The notes beneath the pieces were generated by a model, which ran no database searches, was not told the origin of the DNA, and saw nothing but the letters and a program-made list of their open reading frames with translations. A DNA stretch of 64,000 nt from Actinomycetes bacterium (GTDB lineage Bacteria > Actinomycetota > Acidimicrobiia > Acidimicrobiales > RAAP-2), in NCBI GenBank assembly GCA_021801235.1, contig JAJYYG010000007.1:1-64000 (forward strand), read 5' to 3'. Each line of letters begins with the position of its first letter. Positions within the stretch are counted from its first letter, which is position 1. Shown piece by piece: positions 51,462-60,488 of this stretch. The position numbers and the translations under genes are program-made.

Positions 51462-51524
51462 GTGACCCTCAGCTCCCGGACTCCCCCGCTCCGGCCCCCT
51501 GGTAGGGTCGCGCCCAGAACGCCC

Positions 51525-52487
51525 GTGGCATCCTCCCAGGTCAAAATCCTCGTTCCCGGCAACCACCTCATGGCCGGCCTGCTGGGCCAGCGTGACGAGT
51601 TGCTGCGCCTCGTGGAAGAGGCGCACCCGGAGGCGACGATCTCGGTCCGGGGCAACGAGATCTCGATCGCGGGGGGCGACGCCGCCGGCATCGGCCGCCT
51701 GTTCGAGGAGATGATCCTCCTGCTCGAAGCCGGTCACGCACTCGACACCACCCAGGTCCGGCGCACGATCGAGATGATCGGTGAGGACGTCCGGCCGTCG
51801 GAGGTGCTCACCTCGGAGCTCGTCCGGTCGGCGCGCGGGCGGACCGTGCGTCCGAAGACCGCGGGGCAGAAGCGCTACGCGGACGCGATCGCCTCCAACA
51901 TCGTGACCTTCGGCATCGGACCGGCGGGGACGGGGAAGTCCTACCTGGCGGTCGCGCTCGCCGTCCAGGCGCTCCAGGCGCACCAGGTGTCGAAGATCAT
52001 CCTGACCCGCCCGGCGGTGGAGGCCGGCGAGCGGCTGGGGTTCCTCCCCGGCGACCTGATGGCGAAGGTCGACCCCTACCTCCGCCCCCTCTACGACGCC
52101 CTCCACGACCTGGTCGAGCCGGAGGGAGCCCAGCGGCTGCTCGAGCGGGGGACCGTCGAGGTGGCGCCGCTTGCCTTCATGCGGGGACGGACGCTGAATT
52201 CGAGCTTCATCATTCTGGACGAGGCCCAGAACACCTCCCCCGAACAGATGAAGATGTTCCTCACCCGTATCGGGTTCGGGTCGAAGGCCGTCATCACCGG
52301 GGACGTCACCCAGGTCGACATCCCGGGTGGCCGGTCCGGGCTGCGGGGGCTGGAGCCCATGCTCTCCGGCGTCCAAGACCTGGCGTTCGTCCACCTGGGT
52401 GCACGGGACGTGGTCCGCCACCGCATCGTCGCCGACATCGTCGCCGCCTACGAGGCCCACGGTGGGGACGGTCCCGATGAGCGTTGA
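51525..52487 (+). CDS. phoH: PhoH family ATPase
   Basis: About 320 residues. The N-terminal KH-like part (LVPGNHLMAGLLGQRDELLRLVEEAHPEATISVRGNEISIAGG) is followed by the P-loop FGIGPAGTGKSYLA, the ILTRPAVEAGERLGFLPGDLMAKVDPYLRPLYD block and Walker B SSFIILDEAQNTSPEQ. PhoH ATPases act on RNA; the exact reaction is unsettled. The start is uncertain: GTG 51525 follows a TAGGGT box (51503-51508), while GTG 51462 abuts the HIT gene. It overlaps ybeY by 11 bp. Confidence 0.9.
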   Translation: MASSQVKILVPGNHLMAGLLGQRDELLRLVEEAHPEATISVRGNEISIAGGDAAGIGRLFEEMILLLEAGHALDTTQVRRTIEMIGEDVRPSEVLTSELVRSARGRTVRPKTAGQKRYADAIASNIVTFGIGPAGTGKSYLAVALAVQALQAHQVSKIILTRPAVEAGERLGFLPGDLMAKVDPYLRPLYDALHDLVEPEGAQRLLERGTVEVAPLAFMRGRTLNSSFIILDEAQNTSPEQMKMFLTRIGFGSKAVITGDVTQVDIPGGRSGLRGLEPMLSGVQDLAFVHLGARDVVRHRIVADIVAAYEAHGGDGPDER

Positions 52488-52983
52488 CGTCTACGCGGCC
52501 GACGAACAGTCGGACGTCGTCGTGGCGGTCGAGCGCTGGTCGGCGCTGGCCCGGGCCGTCCTCGCCGCCGAAGGAGTGGTCGGCGACACCGAGGTGTCGC
52601 TCCTGTTCGTGGACGAGCCGACCATCGCGGAGTTGAACCAGCGCTTCCTCGGGCGTCCCGGCCCGACCGACGTCCTCGCCTTCCCCATCGAGGACGAGGC
52701 GGAGCCCGGCGGCCGCTTCCCCGACCGGGGAGGCCCCGGACCGGGGGCGGTGCGACCGGAGGAGGACCGGCTCCTCCTCCTCGGCGATGTCGTCATCTGC
52801 CCGGCGGTCGCCGTCCGCAACGCTGCCGACCACCAGGTCACGGTGGACGACGAGCTCGCCCTCCTGGTCGTCCACGGGATCCTCCACCTGCTGGGGATGG
52901 ACCACGAAGAGGACGGGGAGGCGGAGCGCATGGAGCAGCGCGAACAGCAGCTCCTCGCCCGCCACCATCGCGACCTGCCATGA
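52477..52983 (+). CDS. ybeY: endoribonuclease YbeY
   Basis: A 168-residue metalloprotein with the zinc motif HGILHLLGMDH (about residues 132-142), the hallmark of YbeY, and an N-terminal FVDEPTIAELNQRFLGRPGPTDVLAFP segment. It processes and quality-controls 16S rRNA. A Gly/Pro insertion (about 80-95) is longer than usual. It starts inside the end of phoH and ends at an ATGA that begins the duplicated micro-ORF region. Confidence 0.94.
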   Translation: MSVDVYAADEQSDVVVAVERWSALARAVLAAEGVVGDTEVSLLFVDEPTIAELNQRFLGRPGPTDVLAFPIEDEAEPGGRFPDRGGPGPGAVRPEEDRLLLLGDVVICPAVAVRNAADHQVTVDDELALLVVHGILHLLGMDHEEDGEAERMEQREQQLLARHHRDLP

Positions 52984-53040
52984 GCCGCGGCCGAGCCCCG
53001 CGGGCTGTGCCATGAGCCGCGGCCGAGCCCCGCGGGCTGT
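52977..53040 (+). repeat. tandem 32-bp duplication forming two ATGA-linked 11-codon ORFs
   Basis: A 32-bp unit spanning the ybeY stop occurs twice (52977-53008 and 53009-53040) and its first ten bases recur at 53041. Each unit carries an ATGA. The first ATG (52980) overlaps the ybeY stop and reads MSRGRAPRAVP to a TGA at 53013-53015; the second ATG (53012) reads the same peptide to a TGA at 53045-53047, which overlaps the corC ATG at 53044. Ribosomes could thus pass from ybeY to corC through two tiny ORFs. Confidence 0.85.
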
Positions 53041-53043
53041 GCC

Positions 53044-54360
53044 ATGAGCCCGCCGCTCGCCGCCACCGGGATCACCCTGGTGGACGGGGCGCTCCTCCTC
53101 CTGGTCGTGGTGCTGCTCGCCGCCTCCGCCCTCCTGGCCCTGGCGGAGACCAGCCTGGTCCGGATGAGCCGGGCAAAGGCGGCTGCCCTCGCCGACGACG
53201 GCCGGCGTGGCGCGCGGGACCTGGTGCGCCTCACCGAGAACCCGCAGGGGTTCCTGAACCCGGTGCTCCTGCTCGTCCTGATCTGCCAGCTGGTGGTGGC
53301 GACCGTGGTGGGCCTGCTGGCGGCGCGCTGGTTCGGCGTGTGGGGGGTGCTGGTGGCGACCGGCTTCGAGATCGCCGCCATCTTCGTCCTGGGAGAGGCG
53401 GTCCCGAAGAACTGGGCCGTCCACCACCCGGAGCAGGCGGCCCTCTTCAGCGCCCCGCTGGTGTCGGCCATGGTCCGGTTCTGGCCGATCCGGGTGCTCT
53501 CCGGTGCCCTCATCGGCCTGGCGAACCTGCTGATCGGCCACGAGGGGCCCGGGCACGGGACCGACGTGACCGAGTCGGAGCTGTTGGCGATGGCGGACGT
53601 CGCCCTCGAGGACGAGGTGATCGAGACCGAGGAGCGGGCCCTCATCCACTCGATCATCGAGTTCGGGGACACGGTGGTGCGCGAGGTGATGGTGCCCCGT
53701 CCCGACATGGTGACCATCGAGTCCGACGAGACGGTCGAAGGCGTGCTGGAGCAGGCCCTGGCCGCCGGCTACAGCCGCCTGCCCGTGCTCGATCCCGGCG
53801 GGGACGACGTGGTCGGGATCACCTACACCAAGGACCTCATCCGGGCGGCGCGGTCCGGCCGGGACCACGACGCGGTGCTGGCCCACATGCGCCCCCCCCA
53901 CTTCGTCCCCGAGACGAAGCGGGTGTCGGCCCTGATGCGCGAGATGCAGTCGGAGAAGTTCCACCTGGCGATCGTGGTGAACGAGTACGGAGGCACCGCG
54001 GGACTGGTGACCCTGGAGGACCTGATCGAGGAGCTGGTGGGGGAGATCGTCGACGAATTCGACGTCGAGGAACCGCCCGTCGAGCGGCTCCCCTCCGGCG
54101 ACGTGAGCGTCAGCGGTCGGATGGTGGTGTCGGAGGCGAACGAGCTCTTCGACGCCCACCTGCCGACCGGGGCGTGGGACACGGTCGGCGGTCTGCTGTT
54201 CGACCTCCTCGGCCACGTCCCGGCCGTGGGCGAAGAGGTCGAGGTCGGCCGGCTCCGGCTGGTGGCCGACCGGGTGAGCGGGCGCCGGATCGAACGGGTG
54301 CGGATCACGCCCCTCCCCGGCGCCGGGGTGCAGGGGACGTCGGACGCGAGTCACCGGTGA
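53044..54360 (+). CDS. corC: CNNM/CorC-type membrane protein with CBS domains
   Basis: A 438-residue protein. The N-terminal CNNM (DUF21) domain has about four hydrophobic segments (LLLLVVVLLAASALLALAETSLVRMSRAKA, PVLLLVLICQLVVATVVGLLAARW, FEIAAIFVLGEAVPKNWAV). A CBS pair (REVMVPRPDMVTIESDETVEGVLEQALAAGYSRLPVLD onward) follows, and a CorC_HlyC domain (AIVVNEYGGTAGLVTLEDLIEELVGEIVDEFD). Members are implicated in Mg2+/Co2+ export or homeostasis. It lies upstream of era, its common neighbour, with a GTGA overlap. Confidence 0.93.
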   Translation: MSPPLAATGITLVDGALLLLVVVLLAASALLALAETSLVRMSRAKAAALADDGRRGARDLVRLTENPQGFLNPVLLLVLICQLVVATVVGLLAARWFGVWGVLVATGFEIAAIFVLGEAVPKNWAVHHPEQAALFSAPLVSAMVRFWPIRVLSGALIGLANLLIGHEGPGHGTDVTESELLAMADVALEDEVIETEERALIHSIIEFGDTVVREVMVPRPDMVTIESDETVEGVLEQALAAGYSRLPVLDPGGDDVVGITYTKDLIRAARSGRDHDAVLAHMRPPHFVPETKRVSALMREMQSEKFHLAIVVNEYGGTAGLVTLEDLIEELVGEIVDEFDVEEPPVERLPSGDVSVSGRMVVSEANELFDAHLPTGAWDTVGGLLFDLLGHVPAVGEEVEVGRLRLVADRVSGRRIERVRITPLPGAGVQGTSDASHR

Positions 54361-55448
54361 CCGTCCCCTTCCGTTCCGGGTTCGCGGCTGTGGTCGGCCG
54401 TCCCAACGTCGGCAAGTCGACCCTGGTGAACCGTATGGTCGGCTCCAAGGTGACCATCACCTCGCCCCGCCCCAACACCACGCGGTCCCAGGTCCGCGGG
54501 GTGCTGAACCGCCCCGGTTCCCAGGTCGTGTTCGTGGACACGCCGGGCCTCCACAAGCCGCGGACGCCGCTCGGCCAGCGGATGAACGAGTCGGCGACTT
54601 CGTCCCTCGACGACGTCGACGTGGTGCTCGCCCTGGTGGAGGCCAGTGGGCCCATCGGACCGGGTGACCGCATGGTCCTCGCGCACGGGGTGGACCGGGT
54701 CCGGTCGCTCGTCCGGACCTGGTCCCGTCCGACCCGCCCCAGTGCGCCGTCGGGGGTGCCGGGTGGCGTCGGGCAGGCGGGCGGGGCGGACGACGGGGAC
54801 GCGGGGGTGCCGGGTGACGACGGGGAGGCGGGCCTACCGGGCGACGGGCAGGCGGGCGGGGCGGACGACGGGGAGGCGGGCGGGGCGGACGGTCCCGGCC
54901 CCACCCTCCTGGTGGTCGTCAACAAGATCGACCGGGTCGGGGACGACGGGGTGCTGACCCACCTGGCGGAGGCCTCGGCGGTGGTGGACGAGCTGATGGG
55001 CCGGCCGGGGTCGGGACCGGTCCCCGTGGAGTACTTCCCCATCTCGGCGACCGAGGGCAGCGGGGTGGACGCACTGGTCGACGCAGTCGTGGAGCGGATG
55101 CCCGAGGGTCCCCGGTACTACCCCGAGGGGATGGTCACCGACGTGGCCGAGGCCTGGTGGGTGGCGGACCTGGTGCGCGAGCAGTTGCTGCACCGGGTCG
55201 AAGAGGAGCTCCCGCACAGCATCGCCTGCCGGGTGACCGAGTGGGAGTGGCCGCGCATCCGGTGCGAGATCCTGGTCGAACGCGACTCCCAGAAGGGCAT
55301 CGTGATCGGCCGGGCGGGCTCGGTCCTCAAGGACGTCGGGACCGCGGTGCGTGCCCAGCTCCCCGCCGGGGCCTACCTCGAGCTCTTCGTCCGGGTGGAG
55401 CGCCGCTGGCAGCACCGGGAGGACGCGCTGGACCGCCTGGGGCTCTGA
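54357..55448 (+). CDS. era: GTPase Era with low-complexity insertion
   Basis: A 363-residue GTPase. G1 is GRPNVGKST (14-22), G2 is SPRPNTTRSQ, G3 is DTPG (61-64), G4 is NKID (189-192) and the C-terminal KH domain contains ERDSQKGIVIGRAGSVLKDVGTAVRAQL. Era binds the 3' end of 16S rRNA in 30S assembly. Normal length is about 300. Between G3 and G4 there is a 55-60-residue Gly/Asp/Ala-rich insert (about 125-181) of near-repeats such as GADDGDAG and GADDGEAG. The insert lies in the G domain, next to where the nucleotide-base loop forms. GTG 54357 overlaps the corC stop. Confidence 0.94.
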   Translation: MTVPFRSGFAAVVGRPNVGKSTLVNRMVGSKVTITSPRPNTTRSQVRGVLNRPGSQVVFVDTPGLHKPRTPLGQRMNESATSSLDDVDVVLALVEASGPIGPGDRMVLAHGVDRVRSLVRTWSRPTRPSAPSGVPGGVGQAGGADDGDAGVPGDDGEAGLPGDGQAGGADDGEAGGADGPGPTLLVVVNKIDRVGDDGVLTHLAEASAVVDELMGRPGSGPVPVEYFPISATEGSGVDALVDAVVERMPEGPRYYPEGMVTDVAEAWWVADLVREQLLHRVEEELPHSIACRVTEWEWPRIRCEILVERDSQKGIVIGRAGSVLKDVGTAVRAQLPAGAYLELFVRVERRWQHREDALDRLGL

Positions 55449-55555
55449 GCCACGCCCCTCGCCGGACCGCGGGGAGAACCTTCGTCGCGCCCCCCGTTCC
55501 CCCTTGCGCCCCCCGAGGTCGGTGGTACCCGTGTGGCCCACGTGCCCGCGGCAGC

Positions 55556-57634
55556 TCAGGTGACCCCGGCGCTCCGCCCGGAGACCCCGGTCGTCACCTC
55601 CCGGAGGAACGCCTCGGTCTCCGATCGGTCCAGCGAGCGGCGCATCGGGGGCACCCGCGCCAGGAGCGCCCGCCGGTAGGAGGCGGTGGCGAGCCGGCTG
55701 TCGAGCACCGCCACCACCCCCCGGTCCTCGCCGGAACGGATGAGCCGTCCCGCACCCTGGGCCAGCAGGGTGCCTGCCCGGGGCAGGTCGATGGCCCCGA
55801 ACGCGCCGGCGCCCGCCCGGTCCCGGCGGGCCTGCAGCACCGGGTCGTCGGGACGGGGGAACGGGATCCGGTCGATGGTCACCAGGGAGAGGGTGGCCCC
55901 CGGGACGTCGACCCCCTGCCAGAAGCCGAGGGTGGCGAAGAGGCACGAGGACTCCTCGGAGCGGAACGCCTCGACCAGGGCGGGCTTCGGGAGGTCTCCC
56001 TGGGTGAGCAGGGTGAAGGGGACCCGGGTCCGGACGCGCTCCGCGGTGGCGTTCATCGCCCGCCAGCTGGTGAAGAGGGCCAGCGTGCGCCCGCCGGCCG
56101 CCGTGATGAGCGAGACCAGCTCGTCGGCGATCGCCGGCTCCGCCTCCGGCTTCCTCCGATCGGGGAGGGACCGGGCCACGTAGAGCATGGCGTGCTCCCG
56201 GTAGTCGAAGGGGGAGCCGACATCGAGCTCGTCGGTGCCGGCTTCGGGGAGGCCGAGGCGGCCCACCAGGCCGATCGGGATGGTGGCCGAGGTGAGCACG
56301 GCGGTCACCCCGTCCCACAGCTGCTCCGACAGGAGGGGCCCGACATCGACGGGGGAGACCCGCAGGCTCGCGGAACGGCTCCCCCCGTCGACCCAGGCCA
56401 CCTCCCCGTCCGTCGGCGCCGCCAGCCGGGCCAGGTCGCCGGCCAGTGCCCCCGCCGCCCGGAGCGCCCGGTCGCGCCGTGTCACCTCGGCTGCGTCCTG
56501 GTCGTCCGGCGCCTCGCGTTCGGCCTGCCGGAGCAGGTCCACCAGCCGCCCCACCCGTCCGGTGGCCAGCGCGACCGCGGCGGCGAGCTCGCCGGCACCG
56601 CCGGAATCTTTCCTTCCGGGGTCCCCGCCGGCACCCTCCCCACCGGGATCCCCGCTGTTCGGGCTCGCCGGGGCGGGGACCAGCGCCCCGTCGGGGATCC
56701 GGCGTCCGACGAACGGGCGGATCGCCCGCTCCAGCACCTCCCCCGCCTCCGCCACCTGGTCCACGGCCGCCGCCGGCGCCCCGGTGCCGAGCGCGCCTCG
56801 TGCCCCGGCCGCCAGCGCCCGGAACCGTCCCGGCCCGATCTCCAGCCCCAGGCTGTCGGTCATCACGTCTTCGACCTCGTGTGCCTCGTCGAAGACGACG
56901 ATGTCGTGGTCGGGGAGCACGGCGCCGCCGCTGGCGACGTGGGCCCCGTAGAGGTGGGTGTTGACCACCACGACATCGGCCTGAGCGGCGCGGGTCCGGG
57001 CATCCTCGGCGAAGCAGTCGCGCCCCGAGGGGCAACGGAACGCGCCCGGGCACTCCCGTGCCGTGGTCGAGACCATGCCCCAGGCCCGGGAGTGCGGCTC
57101 GAAATCGAGCTCGGCGCGGTCGCCGGTCAGTGTCTCGTCCGCCCACCGGAGCAGCCGCCGGATCTGGGACTCGAGCCGACCGTCGTCAGCGGTGACCGTC
57201 CCCTCGTCGTCCAGGGGGTCGTCGCCGGCGCCCGGCGGCGGTGTCGCCTGGCTGTCCAGGTCGAGCCGGGGTGCCTGTCCCCCCACCTCCGAGATCCGTT
57301 GCCGGCACAGGTAGTTGCTCCGACCCTTCAGGACCGCGAATGACAGGTCGTCGCGCACGGTGGCGGCCAGCAGGGGGAGGTCCTTGTCCGCCAGCTGGTC
57401 CTGCAGCGCCTTGGTGGCGGTGGCCACCACGACCTTCTCGCCCGAGAGCACCGCAGGGACCAGGTAGGCGAGCGACTTGCCGGTGCCCGTCCCCGCTTGC
57501 ACCACCACATGCCGACGGTTCGCAATGGCGGCCGCCACCGCCGCGGCCATGTCCGTCTGGCCCGGGCGGGCCTCCCCGCCGCCGGGCAGGGACCCGGCCG
57601 CCTCGGCGAGGGCGGCGGTCACCGGGTCGGCCAT
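55556..57634 (-). CDS. dinG: ATP-dependent DNA helicase DinG-like
   Basis: A 692-residue SF2/XPD-like helicase: P-loop AGTGTGKS (47-54), DEAH (249-252, VVFDEAHEVED), and the iron-sulfur cysteines C110, C195, C201 and C207 (NYLC, ECPGAFRCPSGRDC). Motifs IV-VI follow (TLALFTSWRAMNAT, ATLGFWQGVDVPG, QGAGRLIR). DinG unwinds DNA, including R-loops and G-quadruplexes; in E. coli it is SOS-controlled, but no SOS box is seen here. The start ATG 57634 is close to an alternative upstream GTG 57640. It lies on the minus strand between era and uppS. Confidence 0.93.
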   Translation of the reverse strand: MADPVTAALAEAAGSLPGGGEARPGQTDMAAAVAAAIANRRHVVVQAGTGTGKSLAYLVPAVLSGEKVVVATATKALQDQLADKDLPLLAATVRDDLSFAVLKGRSNYLCRQRISEVGGQAPRLDLDSQATPPPGAGDDPLDDEGTVTADDGRLESQIRRLLRWADETLTGDRAELDFEPHSRAWGMVSTTARECPGAFRCPSGRDCFAEDARTRAAQADVVVVNTHLYGAHVASGGAVLPDHDIVVFDEAHEVEDVMTDSLGLEIGPGRFRALAAGARGALGTGAPAAAVDQVAEAGEVLERAIRPFVGRRIPDGALVPAPASPNSGDPGGEGAGGDPGRKDSGGAGELAAAVALATGRVGRLVDLLRQAEREAPDDQDAAEVTRRDRALRAAGALAGDLARLAAPTDGEVAWVDGGSRSASLRVSPVDVGPLLSEQLWDGVTAVLTSATIPIGLVGRLGLPEAGTDELDVGSPFDYREHAMLYVARSLPDRRKPEAEPAIADELVSLITAAGGRTLALFTSWRAMNATAERVRTRVPFTLLTQGDLPKPALVEAFRSEESSCLFATLGFWQGVDVPGATLSLVTIDRIPFPRPDDPVLQARRDRAGAGAFGAIDLPRAGTLLAQGAGRLIRSGEDRGVVAVLDSRLATASYRRALLARVPPMRRSLDRSETEAFLREVTTGVSGRSAGVT

Positions 57635-57681
57635 CGCCACGACCCTACTCCCGGCCCCCGGTCGGCCAGACCGGTGCGCCC

Positions 57682-58440
57682 TCAGAACCACGCCACGGCG
57701 AGGGCCACCGCCACCGCCGTGCCGACCACGACGATGACCCACCGGAGCGTCTCGGCGGGCAGGCGTTGGCCGATCCGGCCGCCCACCTGGCCGCCGATGA
57801 TCGATCCCGCCGCGATCAGCCCGGCGACCGGCCACGCGACGTGGGAGAGGAGCACGAAGACCACACCGGCCACGGCGTTCACCACCATGGCCAGGACGTT
57901 CTTGACGGCGTTCAACCTCTGGAGCCCGTCGTCGATGAGCACGGCGAGCAGGGCGATGAGCACCACGCCCTGGGCTGCGCCGAAGTAGCCGCCGTACACC
58001 CCGGTCAGGAACACCCCGACCGCCAGCGCCACCCCGCCGTCCCCGGTCCGTCCGCGGCGCCGTTCGACCGCCCGGACCAGGCGCGGCTGCAGTGCCATCA
58101 GCACCGCCGCGAACAGGATCAGTCCCGGCACCGCGTCCCGGAACACGCTGGCCGGGAGCACCAGGAGGCCCAGCGCCCCGGCGACGGCTCCGGCCGCGGA
58201 GGCCGAACCGAGCACCACGGCACGCGACCGCTGGCCCGTCAGCTCGCGGCGGTAGGCGATGACCCCGCTGACGTTGCCGGGGATCAGCCCGACGTTGTTG
58301 GACACGTTGGCGACCACCGGGCCGTAGCCCAGCGCCAGGAGGACCGGGAAGGTGACGAGCGACCCTGCCCCGACGATCACGTTGGCGGTGCCGGCGGCCA
58401 GGCCGGCGGCGAAGACGGCCAGCGCGGCCCACGGGGACAT
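57682..58440 (-). CDS. TauE/SafE family membrane permease
   Basis: A 252-residue protein with eight or so hydrophobic segments: LAVFAAGLAAGTANVIVGAGSLVTFPVLLALGYGPVVANVSNNVGLIPGNVSG is the conserved N-terminal half, and AVGVFLTGVYGGYFGAAQGVVLIALL the second repeat. These proteins export or import sulfite/sulfonates or related anions. No substrate marker genes lie nearby. ATG 58440. Confidence 0.9.
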   Translation of the reverse strand: MSPWAALAVFAAGLAAGTANVIVGAGSLVTFPVLLALGYGPVVANVSNNVGLIPGNVSGVIAYRRELTGQRSRAVVLGSASAAGAVAGALGLLVLPASVFRDAVPGLILFAAVLMALQPRLVRAVERRRGRTGDGGVALAVGVFLTGVYGGYFGAAQGVVLIALLAVLIDDGLQRLNAVKNVLAMVVNAVAGVVFVLLSHVAWPVAGLIAAGSIIGGQVGGRIGQRLPAETLRWVIVVVGTAVAVALAVAWF

Positions 58441-58563
58441 CCCGAGTGCTTAGCCGCCGGGGCTCCCGGGCCTCAAACCGCGGCCCTCCCACCGGGACCC
58501 CGACCCGGCGGTCCCGGGCCCCCGACGGCGGGGGAGTCCGACAGCGCGGCCGGACGGAGGCTA

Positions 58564-58569
58564 TAGGTT
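58564..58569 (+). promoter_or_regulatory. uppS -10 box (TAGGTT)
   Basis: TAGGTT ends seven bases before GTG 58577, the preferred uppS start. The upstream TTG 58568 would overlap the box, so the GTG is favoured. Confidence 0.5.
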
Positions 58570-58576
58570 GCTAGCT

Positions 58577-59344
58577 GTGCAATCCGAGTACCGCGAGCCC
58601 GGGGACCGGTCGGCGGACCTGCCCTCCGTGGTCGCCGCCGACCTCCTCGGTGGGCCGGTGCCGAGGCACGTGGCCTGCATCATGGACGGCAACGGGCGGT
58701 GGGCGAGCCGGCGGGGCCTGCCCCGCACCGAGGGGCACAGTGCCGGGGAGGCCGCCCTGCTGGACGCGGTGGAAGGTGCGCTCGAACTGGGGATCCCCTG
58801 GATCACCATGTACGCGTTCTCCACCGAGAACTGGCGCCGGCCGGCCGACGAGGTGCGCTACCTCATGGGGTTCAACGAGAGCCTGCTGGCCCGCCGCCGC
58901 GACGAGCTGAACGACAAGGGCGTCCGGATCCGGTTCGCCGGGCGTCGCGACTGGCGGGTCCCCAAACGGGTGCTGCGGCGGATGGACGAGTCGGTGGCGC
59001 TGACCGCGGGGAACCGGCGGTCCACCCTCACCATGGCGTTCAACTACGGGGGCCGGGCCGAGATCGTCGACGCCGTGCGGTCGCTGGTCGCCGACGGCGT
59101 CCCGGCGGCGAAAGTCGACGAGAAGGCCATCCGCTCCCGCCTCTACTACCCGGACCAGCCGGATCCGGACCTGATGATCCGGACCTCGGGCGAGGAGCGG
59201 ATCTCCAACTTCCTCCTGTGGCAGCTGGCCTACAGCGAGCTGGTCTTCACGGAGGTGCTCTGGCCCGACTTCCGCCGCCAGCACCTCTTCGAAGCGGTGC
59301 GCGAGTACCAGCGCCGACAGCGCCGCTACGGCGGCGTGGCGTGA
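58577..59344 (+). CDS. uppS: isoprenyl transferase (undecaprenyl diphosphate synthase)
   Basis: About 255 residues. The cis-prenyltransferase motifs are present: HVACIMDGNGRWASRRG (catalytic Asp), YAFSTENWRRP, FNYGGRAEIVDA and PDPDLMIRTSGEERISNFLLWQLAYSELVFTEVLWPDF. It builds the C50-C55 carrier lipid of cell-wall synthesis. A TAGGTT box (58564-58569) ends seven bases before GTG 58577, so I prefer that start to TTG 58568. Its stop overlaps the next gene (GTGA). Confidence 0.94.
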   Translation: MQSEYREPGDRSADLPSVVAADLLGGPVPRHVACIMDGNGRWASRRGLPRTEGHSAGEAALLDAVEGALELGIPWITMYAFSTENWRRPADEVRYLMGFNESLLARRRDELNDKGVRIRFAGRRDWRVPKRVLRRMDESVALTAGNRRSTLTMAFNYGGRAEIVDAVRSLVADGVPAAKVDEKAIRSRLYYPDQPDPDLMIRTSGEERISNFLLWQLAYSELVFTEVLWPDFRRQHLFEAVREYQRRQRRYGGVA

Positions 59345-59766
59345 CGGACACCCCGCCAGCCGGCGGCCGGCGGCCCTCCGAGCGCCGGTCACGGGACGAC
59401 GCCGGCGGGGTGTGGATCCGGGTCGGCATCGCCGGCGGGGTGCTGGTGTACCTCGGGGTGCTGGTATTGCTGCACGCCGGGTTCACCGCCATCCTCCCGT
59501 TCGCGGTCATCCCGCCGGTGCTGCTCGTGCTGATCGCGGCCAACAGCCTGCTCGGCGGGCCGCGCCGCCCCCGGCCTCCGGCCCGCCCGATCCGGCCCAC
59601 CGACCGGGGGATCGTGCCGCCGGACACGACCGGTCCGCAGGGCAACGGGCGTTCGGGCAGGCTTCCCGACCCGCCCGGCACCGCCGGCACCGCCGACCCA
59701 CCCGGCACCGCCGGCACCGCCGACCCACCCGGCACCGCCGGCAGCGGTGGAGGGACGTCCGGGTGA
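59341..59766 (+). CDS. small membrane protein with Pro/Gly-rich repeat tail
   Basis: A 141-residue protein of unknown function. Two hydrophobic segments (GIAGGVLVYLGVLVLLHAGF and ILPFAVIPPVLLVLIAANSLL) form a hairpin. The C-terminus is Pro/Gly-rich, with PPGTAGTAD in near-perfect repeats encoded by a 27-bp tandem unit at about 59678-59745. It sits between uppS and recO with GTGA overlaps on both sides, so it is translated with them. Confidence 0.75.
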   Translation: MTDTPPAGGRRPSERRSRDDAGGVWIRVGIAGGVLVYLGVLVLLHAGFTAILPFAVIPPVLLVLIAANSLLGGPRRPRPPARPIRPTDRGIVPPDTTGPQGNGRSGRLPDPPGTAGTADPPGTAGTADPPGTAGSGGGTSG

Positions 59767-60488
59767 CCCTCTTCCGCGACCACGGCGTGGTGCTGCGGAC
59801 CATCCGGCTGGGCGAGGCCGACCGGATCGTGACCCTGATGACCGAGCGGTCGGGGAAGGTGCGGGCGGTGGCCAAGGGCGTGCGACGGACGGGGTCCAAG
59901 TTCGGGGCCCGCCTCGAGCCGCTCAGCCACGTCGCCCTCCTCGGGTGGCAGGGGCGCGGCGACCTCGACATCGTCAACCAGGTCGAGGTGGTCGACACCT
60001 TCCGGCCCGTCCGGGAGGACCTGGACCGGATGCAGGTGGCGATGGCGATGCTCGAGGTGGTCGACCAGGTCGGCCAGGAGCGCCACGCCAACCCCCGGCT
60101 CTACGCCATGTTGGTCGGAGCGCTCCGCGCCCTGGCGGTCCAGGGCACGCCCATGGTCGCCCCCGCGTTCTTCCTCAAGGTCCTGGCACTGGAGGGCTCG
60201 GAACCGGTCCTCGCCGCCTGTGTGTCGTGCGGCGAGGACGCCCCGGGCGCGCTGGTGGCCTTCGACCTGGTGGAGGGGGGGGTGCTGTGCCGGGCCTGCC
60301 GGCGTGGTCGGCCCGTCTCCCCGGAGGCGTTGACGCTGCTGCGCCGGATCATGGGGGGCGGGGTGGCCGGTGTCCTGGCCGAAGGCCGGACCGAGGCCGG
60401 CGACGAGGTGACGGTGCTCGCCAACGAGGCGATGGAGGTGCACCTCGACCGCCGCCTGCGGTCCCTGCGCTCCGGCTCCCTGCTGTGA
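59763..60488 (+). CDS. recO: DNA repair protein RecO
   Basis: A 241-residue protein: VTLFRDHGVVLRTIRLGEADRIVTLMTERSGKVRAVAKGVRRTGSKFGARLEPLSHVALL is the RecO OB-fold start. A zinc-binding C-x2-C pair occurs twice (CVSCGEDAPGALVAFD and CRACRRG). RecO helps load RecA on single-stranded gaps. GTG 59763 overlaps the preceding stop, and its own stop overlaps the photolyase GTG. Confidence 0.93.
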   Translation: MTLFRDHGVVLRTIRLGEADRIVTLMTERSGKVRAVAKGVRRTGSKFGARLEPLSHVALLGWQGRGDLDIVNQVEVVDTFRPVREDLDRMQVAMAMLEVVDQVGQERHANPRLYAMLVGALRALAVQGTPMVAPAFFLKVLALEGSEPVLAACVSCGEDAPGALVAFDLVEGGVLCRACRRGRPVSPEALTLLRRIMGGGVAGVLAEGRTEAGDEVTVLANEAMEVHLDRRLRSLRSGSLL

